Origin: JAJECS01 sp965198185
GTDB taxonomy: Bacteria > Chloroflexota > UBA11872
Reading direction: 5' to 3'
DNA: 64,000 bases
Assembly: GCA_965198185.1 (NCBI GenBank)
Contig: CBDAOU010000001.1
Location: 62,001 to 126,000 of the forward strand
Of the stretch, positions 1 to 8,477 are shown in pieces. Each line of letters begins with the position of its first letter. Position 1 is the first letter of the stretch. The notes under the pieces are model-generated. The model ran no database searches. It was given only the letters and a program-made list of their open reading frames with translations, and was not told the origin of the DNA. The position numbers were made by a program, and so were the translations under genes.

Positions 1-597
1 ACGAAGGGTCTATGGATCTCCGAGGACGCCGGTGGACGGTCCGCGGGATACGTGGCACTGCGCGAGGACGCCAGCAGGGCGGAGGTGATTGACGGCGGGT
101 TCACGGATTCGGCGGTTGCACCCTCGCTGGTGGCGCATGCGGCCGCCGAGGCCGCGCAGCGGCGGGCGTCGACCATCAGGTTCGAGCTGCATCCAGAGTT
201 CGGCCTTGGCTCCTACGTGCGGCGGATGGAGTGCAGGCTCGAATCCGTCCGACCTCACGACTCCGGCTATATGCTGCGCATCCTCGACCAGGACGCGGTG
301 CTGCGGGCCGTCGAGCCGGCGCTGCGTGCGCGGGCTGCGGCGTACGGCACAGAAGCTCCGGCCCACCTGCGCGTCACGACGGCATTAGGTACGACAACCC
401 TGGAACTCGGGGGCCGCGGGCCGGAACGCACGCTGGCGCTGCCGCACGAGCGTCTGGCTCAGCTTCTCTTCGGCTATTGGTCAGCCGCCGAGGTCGCCGA
501 AGTCGAGGGCGTGCGCATCGCAGCGCGGGACGTGCCGTGGCTGTCGGCGCTCTTTCCGCGCGGCGATGCCTACTGCTACGAGCCGGACAGGTATTGA
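1..597 (+). CDS. GNAT/Eis-like acetyltransferase, C-terminal part (5' end outside window)
   Basis: The frame is open to the first base of the window, so the N-terminus is missing. The first readable residues (about WISEDAGGRSAGYVALRED) look like the end of a GNAT acetyl-CoA-binding fold, where a strand ending in a Gly-Tyr pair is common. The rest, about 180 residues ending in DAYCYEPDRY, resembles the C-terminal sterol-carrier-like domain of Eis-type acetyltransferases, with a LPHERLAQLLFGYWSAAEV segment. The acceptor substrate cannot be told. A fully different N-terminal domain is possible because only the C-terminal half is visible. Confidence 0.55.
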   Translation, partial: TKGLWISEDAGGRSAGYVALREDASRAEVIDGGFTDSAVAPSLVAHAAAEAAQRRASTIRFELHPEFGLGSYVRRMECRLESVRPHDSGYMLRILDQDAVLRAVEPALRARAAAYGTEAPAHLRVTTALGTTTLELGGRGPERTLALPHERLAQLLFGYWSAAEVAEVEGVRIAARDVPWLSALFPRGDAYCYEPDRY

Positions 598-735
598 CGC
601 GGGACGTGCGGACGCGGGCGCCCACTGGGGACGCCCCTACACGCGAACCGCATTCAGCGGCCCGCGCTGCGCGCAGCGTGCAGCCCGACGTGAGTATGCT
701 TTCCAGGCTGTCGGGCATTGTGAGATAGCCGATTA

Positions 736-1041
736 ATGACCACCAGGCTTGAGGACGAATTCCATCGAGCAATAGAGAACAACGTCTATGCCGATTTCAA
801 GTCCCACAGCTTTCCAATGTTCCTCTTGCAAGCGATTCGCAGACATGGTGGGGTTTTTGCGGCAAAGCAACTGCTCGACATTTCTCCGGTTCGATCGGGG
901 TTAACCGAACTCTGCCAACGAGAGCGACTCCATATGTCCGTGGAATCCCTGATGTTGCAGGAGCGATGGAAACCCCTGTTCAGCGTTGACGAGTTGAAGC
1001 TCGCGCGGCAGCGTCTGAAAGACTTGGGCTACGAGCCCTGA
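736..1041 (+). CDS. small conserved hypothetical protein, AT-richer than its neighbours
   Basis: This is a 101-residue soluble protein without signal peptide or membrane segment. The C-terminal half has the pattern GLTELCQRERLHMSVESLML then an LF..DEL..ARQRLKDLGY ending. I associate this with a family of small conserved proteins of unknown function, and I do not know its role. Base composition stands out: the line 781-840 is 29/60 G+C, while flanking genes are clearly near two-thirds G+C, suggesting recent transfer. It starts at ATG after a 138-base gap in which I see nothing else. Confidence 0.6.
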   Translation: MTTRLEDEFHRAIENNVYADFKSHSFPMFLLQAIRRHGGVFAAKQLLDISPVRSGLTELCQRERLHMSVESLMLQERWKPLFSVDELKLARQRLKDLGYEP

Positions 1042-1074
1042 TCGGAGTAGCTGCGGACGCGGCGGGGATTGGCC

Positions 1075-1575
1075 CTACCCGGGGGTCCCCGCGCCTGACA
1101 GCGGCGCCGCTTCGCAACTGGCGCAGTCGGCGCGGAACGTGCGCCAGCGCCTGATGAGCAGCGCGGTGAGGATGAGCATGGTGGCGACGTTGATAAACGG
1201 TCGCGCCGGCTCGATGACGTTGAGCACGCCGGCGGTGCCGAATGCGGCCACCAGCAGGCCGTTGCAGAGCGGACAGGACACGGCGAACGCCGCCAGGAAG
1301 CCACCGCTGAAGATGGCCGTGCCGCTCTGCGTAATTCGGCGCGACTGCGCATAGACGCTCAGCCCCGACAGCGCGCCCAGCAGGGCCGCGTTGACAACCC
1401 AGATCGGGTAGTCGATGGCCAGCAGCTGCGTTTGGCGCTCGAGGGCCGGCGTGTCGATGGCGCCGGTGACGAGACCGACGACGACGAAGAACAGGACGGC
1501 CACGGCAAGCCCGACACCGATGGCACGCCACAGCTCCGGCGAAATGGACTTTGCTTGCTGGCGCAGCGTCATCAT
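1075..1575 (-). CDS. small integral membrane protein with a CPLC motif
   Basis: The predicted 166-residue protein has about four hydrophobic segments: near residues 17-40, 55-70, 88-105 and 125-140. A Cys-Pro-Leu-Cys pair sits inside the third segment and a Cys-Ala-Ser-Cys pair follows near the C-terminus (FRADCASC), so metal or thiol chemistry at the membrane is possible. The ATG at 1575 is preferred over the upstream GTG/ATG at 1617 because GTGGAGG lies just upstream of it. I do not recognise a named family. It is separated from the downstream dehydrogenase by 226 bases holding a REP-like hairpin. Confidence 0.6.
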   Translation of the reverse strand: MMTLRQQAKSISPELWRAIGVGLAVAVLFFVVVGLVTGAIDTPALERQTQLLAIDYPIWVVNAALLGALSGLSVYAQSRRITQSGTAIFSGGFLAAFAVSCPLCNGLLVAAFGTAGVLNVIEPARPFINVATMLILTALLIRRWRTFRADCASCEAAPLSGAGTPG

Positions 1576-1685
1576 GGCCGGCCTCCACATGCCTGGTCGA
1601 GAGCGCTGGGTTGCCACAGTCTACGCAGACGTATGCACAACCCCCTCAGGCCAAAGGGTGTGCTGGAAGAACCTGCGCGACTCCA

Positions 1686-1727
1686 GGTTGGGCGGGCCTG
1701 GCTTCCGGCTTCCGCCGGAATGACGGA
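1686..1727 (+). repeat. REP-like palindromic element, copy 1
   Basis: A perfect 7-bp stem (TTCCGGC at 1703-1709 with GCCGGAA at 1714-1720, loop TTCC) is preceded by GGGCGGGCCTGG and followed by TGACGGA. The element at 5681-5740 shares the GGCCTGG-TTCC...GGAATGACGGA frame. Both copies lie between genes, as expected for a dispersed extragenic palindromic repeat. Confidence 0.55.
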
Positions 1728-1801
1728 GGGATGGGCAACGCCCCACTGGTGCGGGACGCCGCTGGTCGAGCCCGCCGGTCCATCGTCGGCCTGCGTCGAA
1801 A

Positions 1802-2785
1802 CTAGCCCCTGTAGTCGAACTCCAACACCACGCCCAGGGTCTCGCCGATTCGGTTGTAGAGGAGATCGAATGCGTCGGCGGCCTGCAGGAACGGGTAGCG
1901 ATGGGTTGTCATGCGCTCGGGAGCGACTTGCCCGGATTCCAGGAGGTCCATGCCGCGACGGGCCGACGCCGCGTCGGGGCCGCGCCGGTAGTAGCCGCCG
2001 ATGATGCGACGACCCTGTGCCGCGCCCGAGGTCAACGGCAGCGGCTGGTCCTCGTAGAGTCCGACCAGATGCAGCGTGCCGCCGCGCGCGACCATGTCCA
2101 TCGCCGGCCCAAACGCCTTCGGCCCGGCCGAGCCGCCCACGGCATAGACCACCGTGTCTGCCCCGACGCCGTTCGTCAGGCGCTGCACGGCCGCCACCGC
2201 GTCCTCCTTGGCCGCGTTGATCACGATGTCGGCGCCCAGCTTGGCGGCCATCTCGCAGCGCAGGTCCAACGTGTCGATGGCCACGATCGTGCCGGTGCCG
2301 TTGAGCTTCTGCACCTGCATGATCAGGCTGCCGACGAGCCCTTGGCCGACGACCACGACGAGGTCATCGCGGGCCAACTCCTCGATGTCCACCCAGGTCA
2401 CGCCCCCGGCCAGCAGCGGCCAGTAGGTCGCCTGCTCGAAGCTCACGCCGTCGGCGATCGGGTAGACCTGATTCTGCGCGTCGGGCCTGGCATACACGGC
2501 GTCCCGCACGACGTACTCGGCATGGGGCGCCAGTGACACGACGCGGTCGCCGGGCCGCAGGTGCGTGACCTCGGCGCCGACCGCATCCACCACTCCGGCG
2601 AGCGAGTAGCCCATGGATTCCGGATCGACCGCGTGCTCACGGGTATAGCGCGCGCCAATCTCCGAGCCGCGGCTGATAAGGCTGGTGACCGACTTGATTC
2701 GCACCTGTGCCGGTCCCGGCTCGGGAATGGGCACGTCTTCAATGACGACGTTGAACTTGCCTTCGGGTTTGGCCGCTCGCTTCAT
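1802..2785 (-). CDS. MDR-family zinc-type dehydrogenase/reductase
   Basis: The 327-residue protein has the medium-chain dehydrogenase/reductase layout: a GroES-like N-terminal half (residues about 1-120, with the PGDRVV strand) and a Rossmann domain (about 125-270, with VVVVGQGLVGSLIMQ). The usual catalytic zinc Cys of true alcohol dehydrogenases is replaced (TSLISRGSE), and no structural-zinc cysteine cluster is seen, so it may be a zinc-independent reductase or an L-threonine/sorbitol dehydrogenase relative. Substrate unknown. The next gene upstream on the same strand ends 68 bases before its start, so cotranscription is plausible. Confidence 0.75.
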   Translation of the reverse strand: MKRAAKPEGKFNVVIEDVPIPEPGPAQVRIKSVTSLISRGSEIGARYTREHAVDPESMGYSLAGVVDAVGAEVTHLRPGDRVVSLAPHAEYVVRDAVYARPDAQNQVYPIADGVSFEQATYWPLLAGGVTWVDIEELARDDLVVVVGQGLVGSLIMQVQKLNGTGTIVAIDTLDLRCEMAAKLGADIVINAAKEDAVAAVQRLTNGVGADTVVYAVGGSAGPKAFGPAMDMVARGGTLHLVGLYEDQPLPLTSGAAQGRRIIGGYYRRGPDAASARRGMDLLESGQVAPERMTTHRYPFLQAADAFDLLYNRIGETLGVVLEFDYRG

Positions 2786-2853
2786 ATCGGTGTCTCGCGC
2801 GCTGAAACTCTGCGGTATGAAACCACGGTGCGGCCGTCTACGCGAGCAGGCGG

Positions 2854-3477
2854 TTAGGGCCGCGAGGCCAAGTCGTTGCGAAAGCGGGCGGCCGTCCGGA
2901 ACATGGCGGCCAGATCGGTATAGGTATCGTCCGTCGGCGCTTCGTCGAAACCATCGGTCAACTGGCGCTCGATCAGCGCGACCTGGACATCGCGGCCCTC
3001 GGCCAGCAGGTCGCGCAGCCAGCGGTTGTAGAACACCCCGCTCCGGGGCAGTCGAAACTCCATGAAGGTGGTGTTGGCCTCCGTGAAGACCTCGCCGGTG
3101 GCGCCCGCCGCGGCAATGACTCGCAGCGCGCTGACGTCGCCATGCGCGGCGCGGCCGGCCACGTAGTCCAGGTGGGTCACCGCCGGCTCCAAGGCGCTCA
3201 GGAGACCATCCGCATCGATCAGATACAGCAGCAAGGCAAATGACACGCCCATGCCGATGGGTGCGCGCTCGATTGCCGGAAACGGTTTGACCGGCGCGAC
3301 CGGGACAACGGATGCCTCCGGCGATTCGGCCGCTGGAGTGGCCTCGGGCGTGACGCGCGGCGGTCCCGTGGGCGAGGCCCGGCCAGTGGCCGTAGGGAGC
3401 AGGGTCAGGGCGACTACCGTCACCACCATGAGCGCCATGATCACGATCGCAGCAACTGGGGCGGCCCTTACCACCAA
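2854..3477 (-). CDS. membrane-anchored extracytoplasmic protein of unknown function
   Basis: The 207-residue protein starts at GTG with GGAGGG a few bases upstream. Residues about 7-28 form one hydrophobic segment with no lipobox, followed by a Pro/Thr-rich linker (about 33-65), so a signal anchor with an exported domain is likely. The globular part (about 70-207) contains no motif I recognise; it is largely helical by eye. It precedes the MDR dehydrogenase on the same strand. Confidence 0.55.
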   Translation of the reverse strand: MVVRAAPVAAIVIMALMVVTVVALTLLPTATGRASPTGPPRVTPEATPAAESPEASVVPVAPVKPFPAIERAPIGMGVSFALLLYLIDADGLLSALEPAVTHLDYVAGRAAHGDVSALRVIAAAGATGEVFTEANTTFMEFRLPRSGVFYNRWLRDLLAEGRDVQVALIERQLTDGFDEAPTDDTYTDLAAMFRTAARFRNDLASRP

Positions 3478-3566
3478 GCCCTCCGTTTCACCCGCGACCA
3501 GACCATCCCGATCCCGCCCGCTCTAGCGCCGTTGCCTCGCGATGACCGTGCTGGCCTTCGTAACGG

Positions 3567-4397
3567 CTAGCCGATGCCGGCCCGCCGCGCGGCGTCGGCA
3601 AGGGTGTCATAGGCAAGCTGCGCGTGCGCGAAGGGCTCATAGCCGGCGCGGCCCACGACCATCTTCGAGATCTCGACGGTCTCATAGCCGCGATACCCGC
3701 ATGCATGCATCGTCCGGAGGTAGGTGGCGTGATCGAAGTCATCTTCGCCCGGCGTGACGAAGGCGTGGTCGGGCCAACGTCCCTTCACGCCCTTGATATG
3801 CGTATGCAGCGCATGCGGCGCCAGCGGAGGCACGGACTCGGCCACGCTCATGCCAATGGCCTGGAAGTGGCTGTAGTCGAGGTTCAGGCCCACATTGGGC
3901 AATCCGATCTGCTCGATGAGCCACACGGCCTGCGCCGGCGTGCTGAGGGCCGCGCCGACGTGCGGCTCGATCGCCAGCGACACGCCGTGGGGTGCGGCGT
4001 ATTCCCCGAGCCGCGCGTACTCATCAACCACGCGATGACGCACGGCATCCCACTCGCCCGGGGCGCCGCCGGGCAGCGTATTGATCGGCGGCGGATCGTC
4101 CGGGTTGAGCACGGCGGCCAGATGCACCGCCTCGCGCAGACGCGTGATGCTGGCCATGTACTCCGGCGGGTCCAAGAGCCGGGAGTGCGCGGCGAGCGCC
4201 GTGAGCGTCAGTCCGTGCTCACGCAGCAGGGCGGGGATGCGCCTGCGGGCGGCGGCGTCCAGCCCCTCCAGGGCCGTCGTGTAGCCCGGCAGGATGGTGA
4301 GCTCAAGGCCGGTGTAGCCGATTCGCGCCAGGCGCGGCACGGCGTCTTCGATGGGGACGTCAGCCATGCCCCAGGTGCTGTAGCCGAGCTTGACGAT
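3567..4397 (-). CDS. sugar phosphate isomerase/epimerase-like TIM barrel, probable non-AUG start
   Basis: This belongs to the xylose-isomerase-like TIM-barrel superfamily (AP_endonuc_2 fold), with strand-end signatures GYTGLEL, SLAIEPHVG, NLDYSHFQA, HTHIKG and YETVEIS. The Glu, Asp/His and Glu positions match the divalent-metal site of these isomerases. The first ATG is at 4367, but the in-frame codons upstream read IVKLGYSTWGM, which is the usual first strand of the family. GGAGGG at 4404-4409 sits 6 bases before an ATC at 4395-4397, so I place the start there (276 aa). If only ATG is used the protein loses beta-1. Reaction and sugar are not determined. Confidence 0.75.
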   Translation of the reverse strand: MVKLGYSTWGMADVPIEDAVPRLARIGYTGLELTILPGYTTALEGLDAAARRRIPALLREHGLTLTALAAHSRLLDPPEYMASITRLREAVHLAAVLNPDDPPPINTLPGGAPGEWDAVRHRVVDEYARLGEYAAPHGVSLAIEPHVGAALSTPAQAVWLIEQIGLPNVGLNLDYSHFQAIGMSVAESVPPLAPHALHTHIKGVKGRWPDHAFVTPGEDDFDHATYLRTMHACGYRGYETVEISKMVVGRAGYEPFAHAQLAYDTLADAARRAGIG

Positions 4398-4420
4398 GCG
4401 AATCCCTCCGGCGTCGGGCT

Positions 4421-5641
4421 CTAGATTCTAGCGTCGCCCACCCGGCGCCCGCGCCAGTGCCCGCCTCTCCCGGACCAGTGCAGGCGCGCGGAATCGAGGG
4501 TCATGAGCGTGTAGATGGCCGCGGTGATGGGCAGCGCAAGCGCGATGATTCCTGGGATGCGATACCAGCGCAACATGGGAACCTGCGACGCGGTCATCAA
4601 CGCACACGCAGTGAAACCCGACGCCAGGAGCAGCGCCGCCGGGGCTATCGCCGCACCGCCCGCCAGAGCAACCGCGCCCAAGATTATGGCGACGGTCGGC
4701 CACACGAACACCAGAACCAGCCCGATCACCGTGCCGGCCAGGCGCCAGACGGAGAAGTCGAGTTGGGCGTACGCCGAGCGCGTGATCATGGACCAGATAT
4801 CGCTCAGGCCGCGGTAGCGACGCACGCTCCGCACCTCGCGCGAGAGTCCCAGCCAGGTGCGGCCGCCGTGCAGCCGACCGTGATGCTTGATGCGACGGGC
4901 CAACGCACAGTCGTCAATGACTGCGCCCGCAATCGCATCGATGCCGCCGCCGCGGGCCAGGGCGCCGGCTCGTACGAGCTGGCAGCCGCCCGCCGCAGCC
5001 GCGGTGCGGTGCTTGGGGTCGTTCGACCAGCGGAAGGGATAGACCATGCCGAAGAACATGACGAATGCCGGTATGAGCAGGTGGTCCCAAAGGGACTCGA
5101 CGCGGAGCATCGCCATCTGCGAGACCAGGTCCAGGTCGTGTTGCATCGCGGTCGCCACGAGGGTGCTGGCCGAATCCGATGGGTGCCGAATGTCGGCATC
5201 GGTGAGGAGGACATAGTCCGGGTTGCCGGCCGAGGCCGCGTTCACACCGGCGTGCATGGCCCAGGTCTTTCCCATCCATCCGGGCGGCCGGGGCTCGTTG
5301 CGCAAGACTGTCAGGCTGTCGTCGGCGCGGACGCCGGCCGCGATGGCGCGGGCAATGTCTGCGGTGGCGTCGTCGCTTTCGTCGTCAACCAGATAGACGT
5401 GCAGCGGTCCGGGGTAGTCCTGCGTGAGCAATGTCGGCAGCGTGTGGGGCAGCACGTCGCTCTCGTTGCGCGCCGGTACGACGATCGCCAGGGACGGCCA
5501 CTCGAACGGCTGGGCGGCGGGATCGATTGGCGGGAGGCGAACGTCGGTACGCCAGAAGCCGCCGCGTGCCAGGAGCAGCATGAGCCACGCGCCCGCGGCC
5601 GTAACGGCGAGCGCCGCGCCTAGCCAGAGAACCGTTGTCAT
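4421..5641 (-). CDS. hpnB: HpnB-like glycosyltransferase (GT2)
   Basis: The 406-residue GT-A glycosyltransferase has an N-terminal membrane helix (about 5-27), a GT2 core starting IVVPARNESDVLPHTLPTLL, the nucleotide-binding LVDDESDD, the acidic metal motif LLTDADIRHP, and a C-terminal pair of membrane segments (about 305-360). The PPGWMGKTWAM stretch is typical of hopene-associated HpnB. HpnB homologues occur with hopanoid synthesis genes, but none of those is in this window, so the role is an inference. It starts at ATG; the short isomerase gene follows on the same strand after a 23-base gap. Confidence 0.8.
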   Translation of the reverse strand: MTTVLWLGAALAVTAAGAWLMLLLARGGFWRTDVRLPPIDPAAQPFEWPSLAIVVPARNESDVLPHTLPTLLTQDYPGPLHVYLVDDESDDATADIARAIAAGVRADDSLTVLRNEPRPPGWMGKTWAMHAGVNAASAGNPDYVLLTDADIRHPSDSASTLVATAMQHDLDLVSQMAMLRVESLWDHLLIPAFVMFFGMVYPFRWSNDPKHRTAAAAGGCQLVRAGALARGGGIDAIAGAVIDDCALARRIKHHGRLHGGRTWLGLSREVRSVRRYRGLSDIWSMITRSAYAQLDFSVWRLAGTVIGLVLVFVWPTVAIILGAVALAGGAAIAPAALLLASGFTACALMTASQVPMLRWYRIPGIIALALPITAAIYTLMTLDSARLHWSGRGGHWRGRRVGDARI

Positions 5642-5680
5642 GGTGATTTGGACGTACGCGAGTTATGCACGCGTGGATGG

Positions 5681-5740
5681 TTGGGCCTGGATTCCCGCCC
5701 CGTATCAAGTACGGGGCGGGCTCTTCGCGGGAATGACGGA
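5681..5740 (+). repeat. REP-like palindromic element, copy 2 (nested hairpin)
   Basis: An outer ATTCCCGC (5691-5698) / GCGGGAAT (5727-5734) pair encloses a perfect 11-bp stem, CCCGCCCCGTA (5694-5704) with TACGGGGCGGG (5710-5720) around loop TCAAG. The right end GGGAATGACGGA and left end GGGCCTGG match the copy at 1686-1727. It lies between the glycosyltransferase start and the arsenate reductase remnant. Confidence 0.6.
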
Positions 5741-5805
5741 TAGGGGCTGCGCCAGCGCGCGCGCTTTCGAACCATTGCGTATCAGCCTAGAGCCAGCGGC
5801 TCCGG

Positions 5806-5980
5806 TCAGCTAGGCATCGGATCGGGCTGGACTCCCAACTCGGCAAGCAGCGCTCGGACGTTGTGTTCGATGCCATCTCGAATCGGACGCGCCTCGGCCA
5901 TGGTGCGCGGTGAAGGCTGCCGCCATCTGACTGCGGCCGGCATTGCGTCGGCAGACGAACAGCACCCGCCGGGCATCCAT
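5806..5980 (-). pseudogene. arsenate reductase / LMW phosphatase-like gene, gutted remnant
   Basis: Two pieces of an ArsC (low-molecular-weight phosphatase fold) protein are joined out of frame. From ATG at 5980 one frame reads MDARRVLFVCRRNAGRSQM, which contains the catalytic P-loop Cys-x5-Arg-Ser of the family at its usual N-terminal place. A second frame then reads RPIRDGIEHNVRALLAELGV up to TGA at 5806-5808, matching the family's last helix. The roughly 80 residues between them are gone, so the gene is dead by deletion plus frameshift. It lies directly behind phoU, where LMW phosphatase or arsenate reductase genes are found in some pst clusters. Confidence 0.65.
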
Positions 5981-5995
5981 CCAGACGCGCCGCTG

Positions 5996-6730
5996 TTAGA
6001 CCCCAACCGGCGGAGACTTGCCGTCGCCGCTGTCGCTGGTGCCGTTGCTGCGCTGTGTGAGGCGCTTGTCCCACCACTCCTCGCGCGTCGGGATTTGGCC
6101 CGTGCTGACGAAGATCACGCGCTCGGCGATGTTCGTGGCGCGGTCGGCAATGCGCTCGAGGTTGTGGGCGACCCAAATCAGGTAGGTCGCCCGCTCGATC
6201 TTCTTCGGGTCCTCGATCATGTAGGTGACGAGCTCGCGATAGACCTGCTCGTACAGATCGTCGACCTCGTCGTCCCGCTGCCACACCGACGACGCGGCTT
6301 CAATATCGCGCGCCACAAGTGCGTCGAGGCTGGCCCGGAGCATCTCGCGGGCGATGTCCGCCATTCGCGGGATATCGATCAGAGGCTTAATGGGCGGCTG
6401 CTCGCCCATGAGCAGCGTGATCTTGGCGATGCCTTCCGCGTAGTCGCCGATGCGCTCCAGCTCATCAGCCACGTGGAGGACGGTGACGAGCTGGCGCAGA
6501 TCGCTGGCCATCGGTTGCTGGGTGGCCATGATGTCGATGGCTTGCTCTTCGAGCTGGATCTGACGCGCGTCGATCTCATCGTCCGCATCAATCACCGCCT
6601 GGGCGATCGCGGTGTCGCGAGACTTGAGCGCCGTCAACGCGCGCTGGACCGCCTTGTCGACCATCGACCCAATGAGCAGCATCTCGTCCTGGAGTTCATC
6701 GAGACGCTGGACGTATTCATTGCGCGGCAT
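5996..6730 (-). CDS. phoU: phosphate uptake regulator PhoU
   Basis: The 244-residue all-helical protein has two PhoU repeats, each with the acidic metal-binding pattern: ADELERIGDYAEGIAK near residue 80 and AHNLERIADRATNIAE near residue 185. PhoU couples the Pst transporter to the PhoR sensor and represses the Pho regulon when phosphate is sufficient. The ATG at 6730 is chosen over an upstream open frame because GGGAGGAAG precedes it and the extra upstream residues overlap pstB and look non-coding. It is the last intact gene of the phoP-phoR-pstSCAB-phoU run, with only 14 bases between pstB and its start. Confidence 0.95.
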   Translation of the reverse strand: MPRNEYVQRLDELQDEMLLIGSMVDKAVQRALTALKSRDTAIAQAVIDADDEIDARQIQLEEQAIDIMATQQPMASDLRQLVTVLHVADELERIGDYAEGIAKITLLMGEQPPIKPLIDIPRMADIAREMLRASLDALVARDIEAASSVWQRDDEVDDLYEQVYRELVTYMIEDPKKIERATYLIWVAHNLERIADRATNIAERVIFVSTGQIPTREEWWDKRLTQRSNGTSDSGDGKSPPVGV

Positions 6731-6744
6731 AAGCGCCTTCCTCC

Positions 6745-7596
6745 CTAGCCAAAGCGGCCGGTGATGTAGTCCTCGGTGCGCTGGTCGGACGGTGTGGTGA
6801 AGAGCCGTTGGGTCTCGTCGACCTCGACAAGCGAGCCGGCGCCGTCCTCGTCGAGCAAGAAGAACGCGGTGCGATCGGAGACACGGGCCGCCTGCTGCAT
6901 GTTGTGGGTGACGATCACGATCGTGTAGCGCTCGCGCAGCTCGCGGATCAGGTCCTCGATGCGGGTCGTTGCGATCGGGTCGAGGGCCGAGCACGGCTCG
7001 TCCATGAGGATCACATCCGGCTCTACCGCGAGCGCCCGAGCAATGCAGAGCCGCTGCTGCTGACCGCCGGACAGATCGAGGCCGCTTTTCTTGAGATCGT
7101 CCTTGACCTCATCCCAGAGCGCCGCCTGCCGCAGCGAGTGCTCGACGAGATCGTCCATCGAGCCGCGGTATCCATTGACCTTGGGCCCGTAGGCGACGTT
7201 GTCGTAGATGGACTTGGGGAACGGGTTCGGTTTCTGGAACACCATGCCGATGCGACGTCGCATCTGCACCGCGTCGACGTTGCGCGCATAGATGTTCACG
7301 CCATCGAAGATGACGCGCCCTGCGACACGCGCACTTGGAATGAGGTCGTTCATGCGGTTCAGGCAGCGCAGATAGGTGCTCTTGCCACACCCGGACGGTC
7401 CAATGATGGCCATCACCTCATGCTGTGGGATGTTGAGCGAGATGCCCGACAGCGCGAGCATGCTTCCGTACCAGAACTTCAGGTCCTCGGTGACCAGAGC
7501 ATCGGGCTTGGCGGGGCCGTTCGCGGGAGCAGAGTCGTTGGCCGATGGCGCTAACTCGACATCGGGTCTACGGGTTCCCGTTGTCCTGGCCTCCAT
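6745..7596 (-). CDS. pstB: phosphate ABC transporter ATP-binding protein PstB
   Basis: The 283-residue ABC ATPase carries Walker A IIGPSGCGKSTYLRCLNRMN, with the CLNRMND sequence typical of PstB, signature LSGGQQQRLCIARAL, Walker B VILMDEPCSALDP, and the switch His in VIVTHNMQQAARVSD. An extra N-terminal tail of about 35 Ala/Pro-rich residues precedes the domain, so translation may start later. It powers phosphate import through PstCA on the cytoplasmic face. Its ATG overlaps the pstA stop by one base (TGATG), indicating translational coupling. Confidence 0.97.
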   Translation of the reverse strand: MEARTTGTRRPDVELAPSANDSAPANGPAKPDALVTEDLKFWYGSMLALSGISLNIPQHEVMAIIGPSGCGKSTYLRCLNRMNDLIPSARVAGRVIFDGVNIYARNVDAVQMRRRIGMVFQKPNPFPKSIYDNVAYGPKVNGYRGSMDDLVEHSLRQAALWDEVKDDLKKSGLDLSGGQQQRLCIARALAVEPDVILMDEPCSALDPIATTRIEDLIRELRERYTIVIVTHNMQQAARVSDRTAFFLLDEDGAGSLVEVDETQRLFTTPSDQRTEDYITGRFG

Positions 7597-8477
7597 CAGT
7601 CAAACCTCCGCTGCAATCGGAATCGGACGAAGAGCGCGATCGAGTTGGCGAGCAACAGGACGATGAGCAGAATCACGATGCCTCCGGCGGCCAGGTCGCT
7701 AAACCCCTGCTGCGGCAACGAAACCCAGTTGAAAATCTGGATTGGGAGAACGGTGAAAAGGTCCATTGGCCCGGTCGGATCAAACGCGATATAGGTCAAC
7801 GCTCCAATCGTGATCAGGGGAGCAGTCTCACCAATCGCCCGCGCCAACGCCAGAATCGTTCCGGTGAGTATCCCTCCGCCGGCCGCTGGAAGCACGGTCC
7901 GAAAGACGGTCTGCCACCTCGTCGCGCCAAGCGCGTAGGAGGCTTCACGTTGACCATCGGGAACGGCGCGAATCGCTTCGCGCGACGCGACGATGATGAG
8001 CGGCAGGATCAAGAGCGCCATGGTCATGGCTCCGGCGAGGAGACTGCGGCCCAGCGCGAACCAGCGAACGAAAAGCCCCAGGCCAAGCAAGCCGTAGACG
8101 ACCGACGGCACTCCAGCCAAGTTGGCAATGTTGAGCTGGATGAACCGGGTGAGCCAGGTATCGGGCGCGTATTCCTCAAGGTAGATTGCCGCGCCGACGC
8201 CGAGCGGGAAGGCGATCAGGGCTGTCAGCACCATCAACCACAGCGTGCCCAGGAGGGCGGAGCGCAGGCCGGCCTCCTCGGGGAATCGCGACGGGTAGCT
8301 CGTCAGGAAGTGACCGTCGACTTGCGCCGCGCCGTCACTGAAGACATCAACCAGCAGCGCCACGAGCACGGCGATGCCAAGCAGAGTGGACACGATGGTC
8401 AGCGCGGCGAAGCCGCGCCCGATGGCATTCCGCTGCCGGATACGTGGACGCCAGCGCGTCGCCGCATCCTGTGTCAC
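7596..8477 (-). CDS. pstA: phosphate ABC transporter permease PstA
   Basis: The 293-residue membrane protein has six predicted helices and the binding-protein-dependent permease motif EAIRAVPDGQREASYALGAT, the loop that docks on PstB. The phrase NIANLAGVPSVVYGLLGLGL is characteristic of PstA/PstC. It forms the phosphate channel with PstC. The GTG start overlaps the pstC stop in a GTGA, so the two are translationally coupled. Confidence 0.95.
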   Translation of the reverse strand: MTQDAATRWRPRIRQRNAIGRGFAALTIVSTLLGIAVLVALLVDVFSDGAAQVDGHFLTSYPSRFPEEAGLRSALLGTLWLMVLTALIAFPLGVGAAIYLEEYAPDTWLTRFIQLNIANLAGVPSVVYGLLGLGLFVRWFALGRSLLAGAMTMALLILPLIIVASREAIRAVPDGQREASYALGATRWQTVFRTVLPAAGGGILTGTILALARAIGETAPLITIGALTYIAFDPTGPMDLFTVLPIQIFNWVSLPQQGFSDLAAGGIVILLIVLLLANSIALFVRFRLQRRFD

